A stretch of 64,000 nucleotides of DNA. Origin: Caulobacter vibrioides. GTDB lineage: Bacteria; Pseudomonadota; Alphaproteobacteria; Caulobacterales; Caulobacteraceae. The position numbers and the translations under genes are program-made. Below are positions 52,589 through 60,055 of the stretch, in pieces. Numbering within the stretch: the first letter of the stretch is position 1; every line of letters starts with the position of its first letter. Under the pieces are notes generated by a model, which was not told the DNA's origin, ran no database searches, and worked only from the letters and a program-made list of their open reading frames with translations. The stretch spans positions 3,833,501 through 3,897,500 of the forward strand of contig NZ_CP023315.3 in the NCBI RefSeq assembly GCF_002310375.3, given 5' to 3'.

Positions 52589-53718
52589 TATTCGCCGCCT
52601 CCCGCATAGGCCCGCGCGGGGCGGATCATGAAGCCGACGGCGCCGGTGTCGGTGGCGACGCCCAGCTTGGCCGGCAAGCCGTCATAGCGACCGCCGGCGG
52701 CGACGGGACGCTCATCGCCCAGCGCGGCCGAGCGGATCTCGAACAGGTAGCCGTCATAATAGCCGAACGCCCGCCCGAAGGCGGCGGCCAGGGTGGCGCG
52801 CTCCAGGGCCACGCCCCGCTGCGCCATCCCCGCAAGCCGCGCGCGCCAGCCGTCGAGGACGGCGTTCAGCGCCTCGGCCTTGGGACCGGCCAGGGCCGCG
52901 ATGGCCGACAGGGCCGCGTCCGGACGATCCGACACCGCCAGGAACGCCCGGACCTTGTCGGCCTGGGCCGGATCCAGGCGCCCGGCCTTGGCCGCGTCGG
53001 CCTTTTCCACCAGGCGGCGGGCGATCTCGGCGGGACGACGGCCGCCGACGGGCTCGATGCCGGCCAACGACCACAGCTCCTGCAGCACCGAGGCAGCTTC
53101 CTCCTCGGGCAGACCCGCGAGCAGGGCCGCAATGCGCGACTGCTCCCCGGTGGGCGCAGCGACATCGCCGTCCAGCTCGGCCTTCAGCTGGCGCGGCTTG
53201 GCGAACGACCGCGTCAGGCGCGCGGCCAGGGGCGGTGCTAAATCCAGACTCGCAACGAAGGCCGAGAACAGCGACACGTCGCCCAGCACCAGCGACAGGT
53301 CCTCGCGCCCGCCCGCCACGGCCGAGGCCCAGGCCAGGGCCGCCATCTCGGCGTCGGCGGCGACACGGTCACCGGTCTCGAAGGCCTCGACGCCCAGCTG
53401 CAGGAACTCTTCGGCGCGGTCGGAGCCACGCGGCGCGACGCGGAAGGCCTTGCCCTCATAGCGGCGCCGGCCCGCCCCGCCCCCGCCCTCGAAGTGCTGG
53501 CGGGCCACGGCGACGGTGAAGTCGGGGCGCAGACACGCCTCCTCGCCCGCCTCGCCCGACACCACAAACAGCCGCGAGCGCATGGCCTCGCCGGCGAGAT
53601 CCAGAAGCAAGCCCAGCGGCTGCAGCACCGGGGCGTCGGTCAAGACCGCGCCGGCGTCCAGCAAGGGGGCGCGGATGGCGTCCAGCGCTGGCGCCGGAAT
53701 GGAACGCTCGAGCCTCAC
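52588..53718 (-). CDS. hisZ: ATP phosphoribosyltransferase regulatory subunit
   Basis: A 376-residue HisRS-like protein that activates HisG and confers histidine feedback. It retains class II synthetase-like segments (ACLRPDFTVAVARQH, EFLQLGVEAFE and AAGGRYDGLPAKLG) but lacks an anticodon-binding domain. The start is GTG 53718 with GGGGG five bases upstream, one base after the hisS stop; an ATG at 53748 overlapping hisS is less likely. Confidence 0.93.
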   Translation of the reverse strand: MRLERSIPAPALDAIRAPLLDAGAVLTDAPVLQPLGLLLDLAGEAMRSRLFVVSGEAGEEACLRPDFTVAVARQHFEGGGGAGRRRYEGKAFRVAPRGSDRAEEFLQLGVEAFETGDRVAADAEMAALAWASAVAGGREDLSLVLGDVSLFSAFVASLDLAPPLAARLTRSFAKPRQLKAELDGDVAAPTGEQSRIAALLAGLPEEEAASVLQELWSLAGIEPVGGRRPAEIARRLVEKADAAKAGRLDPAQADKVRAFLAVSDRPDAALSAIAALAGPKAEALNAVLDGWRARLAGMAQRGVALERATLAAAFGRAFGYYDGYLFEIRSAALGDERPVAAGGRYDGLPAKLGVATDTGAVGFMIRPARAYAGGGE

Positions 53719-53719
53719 C

Positions 53720-55207
53720 TCAACCCCCGATGATCTTGCGGACGGCATCGACCAGCTGGCCGCGCGGGATGGTCTGCTGGCCCGGACGCTCGGCCTTCCA
53801 GGCGGCGTTGTCGGTCAGCCCCTCGGCGGCCATGCGGCCCGCGTCCAGGTCCTTGATCGTCACCGTGCCGGCCGCGATCTCGTCGCCGCCCAGCATGACC
53901 ACGGCCGGCGCGCCCCGACGGTCGGCATATTTCATCTGCGGCTTCATGCCCGAGGTCCCCAGATACACCTCGGCGGCGATGCCCGCCGCGCGCAGCTGTC
54001 CGACCACGGAGAAGTACTCGCCCATGTGCGCTTGGTCGAAGGTGATCACCACCACCGGCCCGCGCGCCTGCCCGCCCGGCTCTCGCCCCGCCGCCCGCAG
54101 CGCCGCCGCCAGACGCGACACCCCGAACGAGAAGCCCGTCGCCGGGGTCACATTGCCGGTGAACCGCGCCACCAGATCATCATAGCGCCCGCCGCCGCCG
54201 ATCGAGCCGAACGAGACCTTGGCGCCCTTCTCGTCGGTGGTGGACAGCAACAGCTCAGCCTCGAACACCGCGCCGGTGTAGTATTCCAGCCCCCGCACGA
54301 TCGACGGATCGATAAAGGCCTGGTCGTCGGCGATGCCGAGGCTCGAGAGGGCCGCGTCGATCCGCGACAGCTCCAGAAGGCCCTCGTCGCCCTCGGCCGA
54401 GCCGGCCACCACGCGGGCGATATTGTCCAGCGTCGCGGCGCGACCACCCGTCGAGCCGGCCTGAACAAAGTCCAGCACCTGATCGACCGCCTTACCCTTC
54501 AGGCCCGCGCCCTTGGTGAAGTCGCCGCTCTCGTCCAGGCGGCCTTCGCCCAAGAGCAGCCGCACGCCGTCCACGCCCAGGCGGTCCAACTTGTCGACCG
54601 CGCGCAGCACGGCCAGCTTCTGGCCGGCGCTGTCGGCGCCCGCGGCGGTCAAGAGGCCGTTGAGCAGCTTGCGGTTATTGATCTTCAGCACCGCCGTGCC
54701 GCGCGGCAGGCCCGCGGCCTCCAGCCCATCGACGGCCATGGCGATGATCTCGGCGTCGGCCTCCGGACGGGCCGAGCCCACCGTGTCGGCGTCGCACTGG
54801 ATGAACTGGCGGAAGCGCCCCGGCCCCGGCTTCTCGTTGCGCCACACCGGCCCGAAGGCGTAGCGGCGGAACGGCTTGGGCAGGGTCTCCCAGTTCTGGG
54901 CGGCGAAGCGGGCCAGCGGCGCGGTCAGGTCATAGCGCAGCGCCATCCACTGATCATCGTCGTCCTGCAGCGCAAAGACGCCCTCATTGGGCCGGTCGCT
55001 GTCGGGCAGGAACTTGCCCAGCGCGTCGGCATATTCGAACGCCCCGGTGTCCAGCGCCTCGAAGCCGTAGCGCTCATAGACCGCCGACACCGCCTCCAGG
55101 ATCGCGCGCTCAGCCCGCAGGTCGCGCGCGCGCTTGTCGGCGAAGCCTCTGGGGCTGCGGGCCTCGGGGCGGAAGTCGGGGGTGGGTTGTTCGGAGTCGG
55201 TGGTCAT
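53720..55207 (-). CDS. hisS: Histidine--tRNA ligase
   Basis: A 495-residue class II aminoacyl-tRNA synthetase. It has motif 2 (RYAFGPVWRNEKPGPGRFRQ with FIQCDADTVG), histidine-binding RGLEYYTGAVFE and motif 3 GGGGRYDDL plus ATGFSFGVSRL, then an anticodon-binding domain. ATG 55207 has AAGGA six bases upstream. It heads the hisS-hisZ-hisG operon and is preceded by a His-codon leader peptide, so charged tRNA-His probably controls both its own synthetase and HisZG. Confidence 0.96.
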   Translation of the reverse strand: MTTDSEQPTPDFRPEARSPRGFADKRARDLRAERAILEAVSAVYERYGFEALDTGAFEYADALGKFLPDSDRPNEGVFALQDDDDQWMALRYDLTAPLARFAAQNWETLPKPFRRYAFGPVWRNEKPGPGRFRQFIQCDADTVGSARPEADAEIIAMAVDGLEAAGLPRGTAVLKINNRKLLNGLLTAAGADSAGQKLAVLRAVDKLDRLGVDGVRLLLGEGRLDESGDFTKGAGLKGKAVDQVLDFVQAGSTGGRAATLDNIARVVAGSAEGDEGLLELSRIDAALSSLGIADDQAFIDPSIVRGLEYYTGAVFEAELLLSTTDEKGAKVSFGSIGGGGRYDDLVARFTGNVTPATGFSFGVSRLAAALRAAGREPGGQARGPVVVITFDQAHMGEYFSVVGQLRAAGIAAEVYLGTSGMKPQMKYADRRGAPAVVMLGGDEIAAGTVTIKDLDAGRMAAEGLTDNAAWKAERPGQQTIPRGQLVDAVRKIIGG

Positions 55208-55236
55208 CGTCGGTCCTTAAATCTTCAAGGCTTCGA

Positions 55237-55278
55237 CGGATGGCGCTTGTCGCAAAGCCCCATCCGCTAGGCGGGGCT
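55237..55278 (-). promoter_or_regulatory. Attenuator hairpins of the hisS-hisZ-hisG operon
   Basis: Read on the minus strand, AGAGCCCC (from 55280) pairs with GGGGCTTT to 55254. The same GGATGGGGCTT instead pairs with AAGCGCCATCC (55266-55237), an 11-bp stem with one mismatch. The two hairpins share a strand and exclude each other. A third small pairing, CCTT with AAGG, would cover the hisS ribosome site. No long T-run follows, so control may act on translation or on termination by another route. Confidence 0.65.
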
Positions 55279-55298
55279 CTGGCTGGGTACGCTCGGCT

Positions 55299-55379
55299 TT
55301 AGAGCGCGCGGACCCGGCCGATCCCGCGAGGCGAGGTCGGATGGTGGTGGTGGCCGTGATGGTGCGGCGTGCGGGTCAT
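55299..55379 (-). CDS. hisL: Histidine leader peptide of hisS-hisZ-hisG
   Basis: A 26-codon frame encodes MTRTPHHHGHHHHPTSPRG and then IGRVRAL with TAA. Seven of eight consecutive codons are His, the signature of a his attenuator leader. The stop lies 91 bases before the hisS ATG. No ribosome site precedes the ATG, and a -10 element nine bases upstream suggests a leaderless mRNA. The tail VRAL matches VRAI in the asd leader. An upstream in-frame ATG (55439) would give a longer peptide with the same His run. Confidence 0.8.
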   Translation of the reverse strand: MTRTPHHHGHHHHPTSPRGIGRVRAL

Positions 55380-55388
55380 TGCGGGGGC

Positions 55389-55396
55389 GGTGTAGC
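55389..55396 (-). promoter_or_regulatory. -10 element of the his leader
   Basis: GCTACACC on the minus strand matches the Caulobacter housekeeping -10 (GCtANAWC) at 7 of 8 positions and ends nine bases before the leader ATG. A -35 match (TTCCCCT, 14 bases further up) is weak. Confidence 0.45.
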
Positions 55397-55540
55397 GGAT
55401 GGCGGCGGTGAGGGGAAGGGGGGAGGGCCTTCTGTCCATACGGCACACCAAGAAGTTTACACACTGCAAGACCGCAGGCTCCAGCACGCGCGAATCGGGT
55501 AGAATCGGAACAACTCTCGCAAAGCTTCGATTGAGAAAAG

Positions 55541-56602
55541 ATGTTTCGGGCAAAAACGCTACTTGTGCTGGGGGCGGGAGCAAGCCTCGAAGTCGGCCTA
55601 CCCACGGGGGAAACACTTCTAAAGCAAATATCCGATCTGATAGATTTTAGATTCGAGTTCGGCGACCGCTTAACGTCTGGCGATCAGCTTTTACTGCAAA
55701 CTTTGAAGATTATTCTAAACGAAGGCAGAGAAGTAAAAAATTTGAATGCGCACTTAGCGGCCGGACAACAACTCCGAAAATCGGCTCAACAAGCGCTATC
55801 TATAGACAACGTGATAGACGCTTTAGAAGACAAGAAAGTTGAACTCGTTGGAAAGCTCGGAATACTTCGCGCAATCCTGAAAGCAGAGTCCGAAAGCCAA
55901 TTTTTTCGTCCGCAGCAGGAACATCGAGACGTCGTTGACGTCCAGAATTTTGGCTCCACCTGGTACAGCAGCTTCACCAAACTTCTGACGGAAAACATCA
56001 GGAAAAGCGAAGTAGATCGACTGTTTGAAAACATAGAAATAATAAATTTCAACTATGACCGGTGCCTAGAGCGTTACCTACCGCAATCAATATCTGATTA
56101 CTATGGAATAAGCCTGCAGGAAGCAGAAGCCTTAATGACCAAGCTTCGCGTCCACCGACCTTATGGCCTGTGTGGGCGACTGCCGTGGATGCAGGGCCAG
56201 GGCCCCATTATACAATTTGGGCAAGAAAATTCCAATCTTTTGGGCGCTGCAGTAAGCCAGATAAGGACATTTACAGAGCAAATCGACGAAGGTGATGAAA
56301 TAGATGCAATTCGCTCTGCTATCGGCAATGCCGATAGGATAATTTTCTTAGGCTTTGCCTTTCATAGGCAGAACATGAGCCTGTTATCTAGCCCCATTCA
56401 AGATCATACCGAGATTATCGCCACCGCTTATGGCATATCTAGTGACGACATTGCCGTAATAGAGAGAGAATCCGCGCGCGTATTTGATTTTGAAGAAGAT
56501 AGCTATAGCGTGAGCAACCGGATAAATTTAAGAGGCATAAAGTGTGCTGGCTTATTTAAGCAGCACTGGAGAACAATAACATCTGAGGCAAAAGAAGTTT
56601 GA
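55541..56602 (+). CDS. SIR2-like domain protein, defence candidate
   Basis: A 353-residue protein of the SIR2_2-like NAD-binding group rather than the deacylase group. It has the dinucleotide loop LVLGAGASLEVGLPTG (8-23), SIDNVIDALED (87-97), the probable catalytic Asn in INFNYDR (about 169-171), His205 in RVHRPYG, and FLGFAFHRQN (269-278). It has no zinc cysteines. Such proteins commonly degrade NAD during phage infection. Base composition is far more AT-rich than the rest of the window, and it stands alone beside a repeat-rich region, so recent transfer is likely. No second effector domain is seen. Confidence 0.8.
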   Translation: MFRAKTLLVLGAGASLEVGLPTGETLLKQISDLIDFRFEFGDRLTSGDQLLLQTLKIILNEGREVKNLNAHLAAGQQLRKSAQQALSIDNVIDALEDKKVELVGKLGILRAILKAESESQFFRPQQEHRDVVDVQNFGSTWYSSFTKLLTENIRKSEVDRLFENIEIINFNYDRCLERYLPQSISDYYGISLQEAEALMTKLRVHRPYGLCGRLPWMQGQGPIIQFGQENSNLLGAAVSQIRTFTEQIDEGDEIDAIRSAIGNADRIIFLGFAFHRQNMSLLSSPIQDHTEIIATAYGISSDDIAVIERESARVFDFEEDSYSVSNRINLRGIKCAGLFKQHWRTITSEAKEV

Positions 56603-56795
56603 ATTGGATTATTCTTACACCTCACGGCGAGACGCCCCCCCCCCTGGACAGGCCGGGTTGCTCAAGGACGGCGCTTCGCGCCGCCGCCGCGCGGCCAGCC
56701 GAAATCCCTCTCTCTGAGAGAGAGGGAGGGGCCCGCGCCGCAGGCGTGGGAGGGTGAGTGGTTACGACGACGGCCCTTTGCCCTCAGCCTTCTCG

Positions 56796-56897
56796 TCCCT
56801 GCCCTGTCCGGAAAGCGCGTACCCACTCACCCTCCCACCGCGTCGCGGTGGGCCCCGCCCTCTCTCCCTGAGAGAGGGATTTTGTTTGGCGGCCGGC
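56796..56897. repeat. 102-bp direct repeat, copy 1
   Basis: This unit and the one at 57056-57157 differ at only about six or seven positions, mostly in a five-base block near the start. Each contains CCCTCCCACCGCG/CGCGGTGGG and CTCTC...GAGAG inverted segments and ends in GATTTTGTTTGGCGGCCGGC. A third, shortened relative lies between them. Confidence 0.8.
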
Positions 56898-57055
56898 CGG
56901 TGAGCGCTCCCTCTCCCATGGGGAGAGGGCCGGGGTGAAGGGGGTACGGCGTCCGACGGCGCGCCGGCGCAGCGTCAGACCGCGTAACCCCTCTCCCTCC
57001 CACCGCTGCGCGGCGGGCCCCGCCCTCTCCCTCTGGGAGAGGGATTTGGACAGCA

Positions 57056-57157
57056 TCCCTGCCCTGTCCGGAAAGACCCTACCCACTCACCCTCCCACCG
57101 CGTTGCGGTGGGCCCCGCCCTCTCTTCCTGAGAGAGGGATTTTGTTTGGCGGCCGGC
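57056..57157. repeat. 102-bp direct repeat, copy 2
   Basis: Second copy of the unit at 56796-56897, in the same orientation with a period of 260 bp. The copies share the segment TACCCACTCACCCTCCCACC and the terminal GGCGGCCGGC. Confidence 0.8.
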
Positions 57158-57170
57158 GGTGGTCGCCCCG

Positions 57171-57343
57171 CTCTCCTCCCCCATCGGGGGAGGGGGACCC
57201 GCGAACGCGGGTGGAGGGGGCCTGATGCGGTGGGGTTACATCCTGTGGGTGGCAGGCGGCCTTGAGCTGACCGGGGCGTCGCCCGGTCGGCTGGCCCCTC
57301 CACCGCCGTTCGGCGGTCCCCCTCCCCCGGTGGGGGAGGAGAG
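57171..57343. repeat. Long inverted repeat pair
   Basis: The arm at 57171-57222 (CTCTCCTCCCCC at its left end) and the arm at 57293-57343 (GGGGGAGGAGAG at its right end) are near-perfect inverses over about 51 bases, around a 70-base centre. Each arm is itself a double hairpin. Confidence 0.8.
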
Positions 57344-57366
57344 AAAACACGGCGCCCGCCCCCTTT

Positions 57367-57485
57367 CTCGTGTCATCCCGGCCGCAGCGCGGAGCGCGGA
57401 GCGCCGGGACCCAGGGGGTGACCAAGCGCGGCGCTCTTGCAACCCCTGGGTCCCGGGTCGGCTGCGCCGCCCGGGATGACACGAG
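57367..57485. repeat. GTCATCCCGG-type inverted repeat
   Basis: CTCGTGTCATCCCGG (57367-57381) and CCGGGATGACACGAG (57471-57485) are exact 15-bp inverted ends; GGGACCCAGGGG and CCCCTGGGTCCC are inverted inside. GTCATCCCGG elements are a widespread dispersed repeat class in proteobacteria. Confidence 0.8.
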
Positions 57486-58044
57486 CTTATGGGGATTGGC
57501 GGGTGTGAACGCTCGGAATTGGCGAAGATGATCTCAACAAAATCAATCGCTTCTCACTTTTACGCGCCAACTTATCCCCGGCCTCAGAACCCGACCCATA
57601 CTCAATGCATCTCTGTCGCGGGGGAGGGCGTATGGATCCGGCCCAATACGGCGGCGGGGTTAGGTTGAGCGGGGCCGCGTGGTCTCGAAGCGGTTTCGAC
57701 CGGGGTCTGTTCGTTGGATAGATCCGGGATCCCGGAAGAGGCCGCAGAGAGGCGAGCGCGGAGCGACAGGGCGGTGATCGTACAAGCCGCCTATCGTGGA
57801 TCGTCGGGCTGGACACGGAAGTCGCCGCTCCAGTTGATCCGCGCCCGTCCGGGGGCTCCTGGGGTCCCGAGCTGAAAGACGCTCACGCCCCCCATCCTCA
57901 CGGGCAAGAACAACCTGGCGGAGCGGACAGTCGAGCCGAAACGCAAACCAAACTCACGGTACTCCGGGTTCGCCCGGCCGCTCCGTCGCCTCCCCATGAC
58001 CTTCAGCGAGCGATCGCGTGAAGCGGCGGACGCACGCCCTCCCA
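57486..58044. other. Non-coding stretch, no convincing gene
   Basis: About 560 bases without a supportable gene. A minus-strand frame at 57791-57997 could encode 68 residues (starting MGRRRSGRANPEY), but it has no ribosome site and no recognisable family; it may be a gene remnant. Confidence 0.4.
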
Positions 58045-58166
58045 GTTCCTCCCCCGCGATGCGGGGGAGGTGGCCCAGAGGGCCGGAGGGGGCCTTCACC
58101 GCACCCGCCGCGCTCGCCCCCTCCGTCGGCTCCGCCGACACCTCCCCCGTCTCACGGGGGAGGAAC
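58045..58166. repeat. Palindromic repeat, GTTCCTCCCCCG type
   Basis: GTTCCTCCCCCG...CGGGGGAGGTG (58045-58071) and CACCTCCCCCG...CGGGGGAGGAAC (58139-58166) are inverted copies. Between them lie CCGGAGGGGGC and GCCCCCTCCG. It shares these phrases with 37582-37722. Confidence 0.8.
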
Positions 58167-58194
58167 AGCCCAGAGCCTTTAGGAGACCCACCAG

Positions 58195-58506
58195 ATGCCC
58201 AAGTCCAAACCGCCCCGCCGCCGTCGCCGGCGTCACCTGAGCAACCAAGAGCGCGGGCTGGTCGATTTCTTCGATCGGCTGGAGCGGATCACCGACCGCG
58301 CCGAGCGCGAGGCCGAAGCCCTGGCCGATCGCGTGCCGCCCGAGGAGCTGGCGGCGATGCGGGCCACCTGCGCGGAGAACCGGCGGATCTTCGCCGAGGC
58401 CCGCGCCGAGATGATGGCCCCCAGCCGCACGCCGGTGCTGGACCGCCTCGTCACCGAGATGCGCCAGAAGGAGCGGGCGGCGACCCGCCTGGCGCGCGAT
58501 CGCTGA
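58195..58506 (+). CDS. Small basic helical protein, unknown function
   Basis: A 103-residue protein. The first 14 residues are strongly basic ([13 protein letters not shown]), followed by long amphipathic helices (LVDFFDRLERITDRAERE, PPEELAAMRATCAENRRI). The segment from REAEALADRVPPEEL to NRRIFAEARAEMM aligns with the second small gene at 58650-58931, so the two are paralogues. I do not recognise the family. It lies between two palindromic repeats. Confidence 0.65.
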   Translation: MPKSKPPRRRRRRHLSNQERGLVDFFDRLERITDRAEREAEALADRVPPEELAAMRATCAENRRIFAEARAEMMAPSRTPVLDRLVTEMRQKERAATRLARDR

Positions 58507-58525
58507 CGTCGCGCCCCCTCCCCTC

Positions 58526-58618
58526 GATGGGGAGGGGCAGGGGTGGGGTGAACGCGGCGGTCGACGCCGCGCTCCACCGCCTGCTCAGCAGGTCACCCCA
58601 TCCCCGCCCTTCCCCATC
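58526..58618. repeat. Inverted repeat between the two small paralogues
   Basis: The arm at 58526-58551 (GATGGGGAGGGG at its start) and that at 58593-58618 (CCTTCCCCATC at its end) match as inverses at 23 of 26 positions. It separates the two small paralogous genes. Confidence 0.75.
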
Positions 58619-58649
58619 AAGGGCAAGGGCGCTTTTGAGGAGTCTTCGA

Positions 58650-58931
58650 ATGTCCAGGTCCACCCCGCCCCGATCCCGTATCCGCGCGCTGCACGACCGC
58701 CTGCTGGGCAAGGGTCGACGGCGGCCGCGCCATGTTCGCAGCACCGACGAGATCCTGCTCGACATGCTGGCCAAGACCCTGGCCGTGCTCGACATCGCCG
58801 AGCGCGAGATGCGCGTGGCGGCGCGGGACTATCCGCCCCAGGTGCTGGCCGAATATCTGGCGGGCGCAGCCGAGACGCGGCGCGAGCTGGAAAGCCAGCG
58901 CCGCGACATTCTCGATGGGATGGCGGGCTAA
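58650..58931 (+). CDS. Small basic helical protein, paralogue of the gene at 58195
   Basis: A 93-residue protein. The basic N-terminus (RALHDRLLGKGRRRPRH) is followed by helices with TDEILLDMLAKTLAVLD, REMRVAARDYPPQVL and AAETRRELESQRRDIL. The conserved features shared with the upstream gene are the RE...A...PP...LA...AE-x-RR...R pattern. GAGGAG lies seven bases before the ATG, so translation is credible. Function unknown. Confidence 0.65.
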   Translation: MSRSTPPRSRIRALHDRLLGKGRRRPRHVRSTDEILLDMLAKTLAVLDIAEREMRVAARDYPPQVLAEYLAGAAETRRELESQRRDILDGMAG

Positions 58932-58934
58932 ACC

Positions 58935-59960
58935 CTACTCCGCCGCCACCAGGCCGGCGTCGGCCTTGGCCTCGACCCGGACGGCGCCGCCCATGGGCTT
59001 CAAATCGAGGTCCTGGAACAGCTGGCTGTCCTCGTCCTGGCCGGGCAACGGGGTGGTCAAGAGCTTGCCGCCGACGAAGATCGAGTTGGCGCCGGCCATG
59101 AAGCACAGGGCCTGCAGCTCGCGGCTCATGCCCTCGCGGCCGGCCGACAGGCGGACCATCGACTTGGGGCAAACGATGCGGGCCACGGCGATGGTGCGGA
59201 CGAACTCGATGGCGTCGATGGCCTTGCCTTCGGAAAGGACCTTGTCGCCCAGCGGCGTGCCGCTGATGGGGACGAGGCCATTGATCGGCAGGCTGTCGGG
59301 GTGGGCCGGCAGGGTGGCCAGCTGGTGCAGGAGGCCGGCGCGGTCGCGGCGCTGCTCGCCCATGCCGACGATGCCGCCGCAGCAGGTGCTCATGCCGGCG
59401 TCGCGCACATGGGCCAGGGTGTCGAGGCGCTCCTGATAGGTGCGCGTGGTCACCACGTCCTTGTAGTAGTCGGGGCCGGTGTCGAGGTTGTGGTTGTAGT
59501 AGTCGAGGCCGGCGGCCTTCAGGGCCTTGGCCTGATCAGCGGTCAGCATGCCCAGGGTGGCGCAGGTCTCCAGGCCCAGGGCCTTCACCTCGCCGATCAT
59601 CTCGGTCAGCTTGGGCAGGTCGCGGTCCTTCAGCTCGCGCCAGGCCGCGCCCATGCAGAAGCGCTGGGCGCCGCCGTCGCGGGCCGCGCGGGCCTTGGCC
59701 ACCACGTCGTCGGCGGCCATCAGCTTGTCGGCCTTCAGACCGGTCTTGAAGTGGGCCGACTGGCTGCAATAGCCGCAGTTTTCAGCGCAGCCGCCGGTCT
59801 TGACCGACAAAAGCTGCGACAGCTGGACTTCGGAGGGATCGAAGTGGGCCCGGTGAACGTTGGCCGCCTGGAACACCAGCTCCATGAACGGCAGGGCGAA
59901 CAGCGCCTCCACCTCGGAAAGCGTCCAGTCGTGGCGGGGGGAAGCGTTGATCTGACTCAT
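58935..59960 (-). CDS. bioB: Biotin synthase
   Basis: A 341-residue radical-SAM enzyme that inserts sulfur into dethiobiotin. The 4Fe-4S motif CAENCGYC is present in [40 protein letters not shown] and the C-terminal [21 protein letters not shown] segment are typical. It is convergent with the upstream small gene, and no other bio genes are nearby. Confidence 0.96.
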   Translation of the reverse strand: MSQINASPRHDWTLSEVEALFALPFMELVFQAANVHRAHFDPSEVQLSQLLSVKTGGCAENCGYCSQSAHFKTGLKADKLMAADDVVAKARAARDGGAQRFCMGAAWRELKDRDLPKLTEMIGEVKALGLETCATLGMLTADQAKALKAAGLDYYNHNLDTGPDYYKDVVTTRTYQERLDTLAHVRDAGMSTCCGGIVGMGEQRRDRAGLLHQLATLPAHPDSLPINGLVPISGTPLGDKVLSEGKAIDAIEFVRTIAVARIVCPKSMVRLSAGREGMSRELQALCFMAGANSIFVGGKLLTTPLPGQDEDSQLFQDLDLKPMGGAVRVEAKADAGLVAAE

Positions 59961-60055
59961 GGCCGGGACGTTTGGACCGACGCATGACGATTGGCAAGAC
60001 TTCGGCTAGAGGTCGTTGCGACGGCCGGGCGCGGCGATGGGGAGACGCTCCGATC

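Noticed and set aside
55399..55650. Plus-strand frame overlapping the his leader and SIR2 start
   Set aside because: Out of frame with the SIR2 gene and antisense to the his leader; no family resemblance.
57791..57997. 68-codon minus-strand frame between repeats
   Set aside because: No ribosome site, no recognisable family, and its longer form reads straight through a palindromic repeat; at best a gene remnant.
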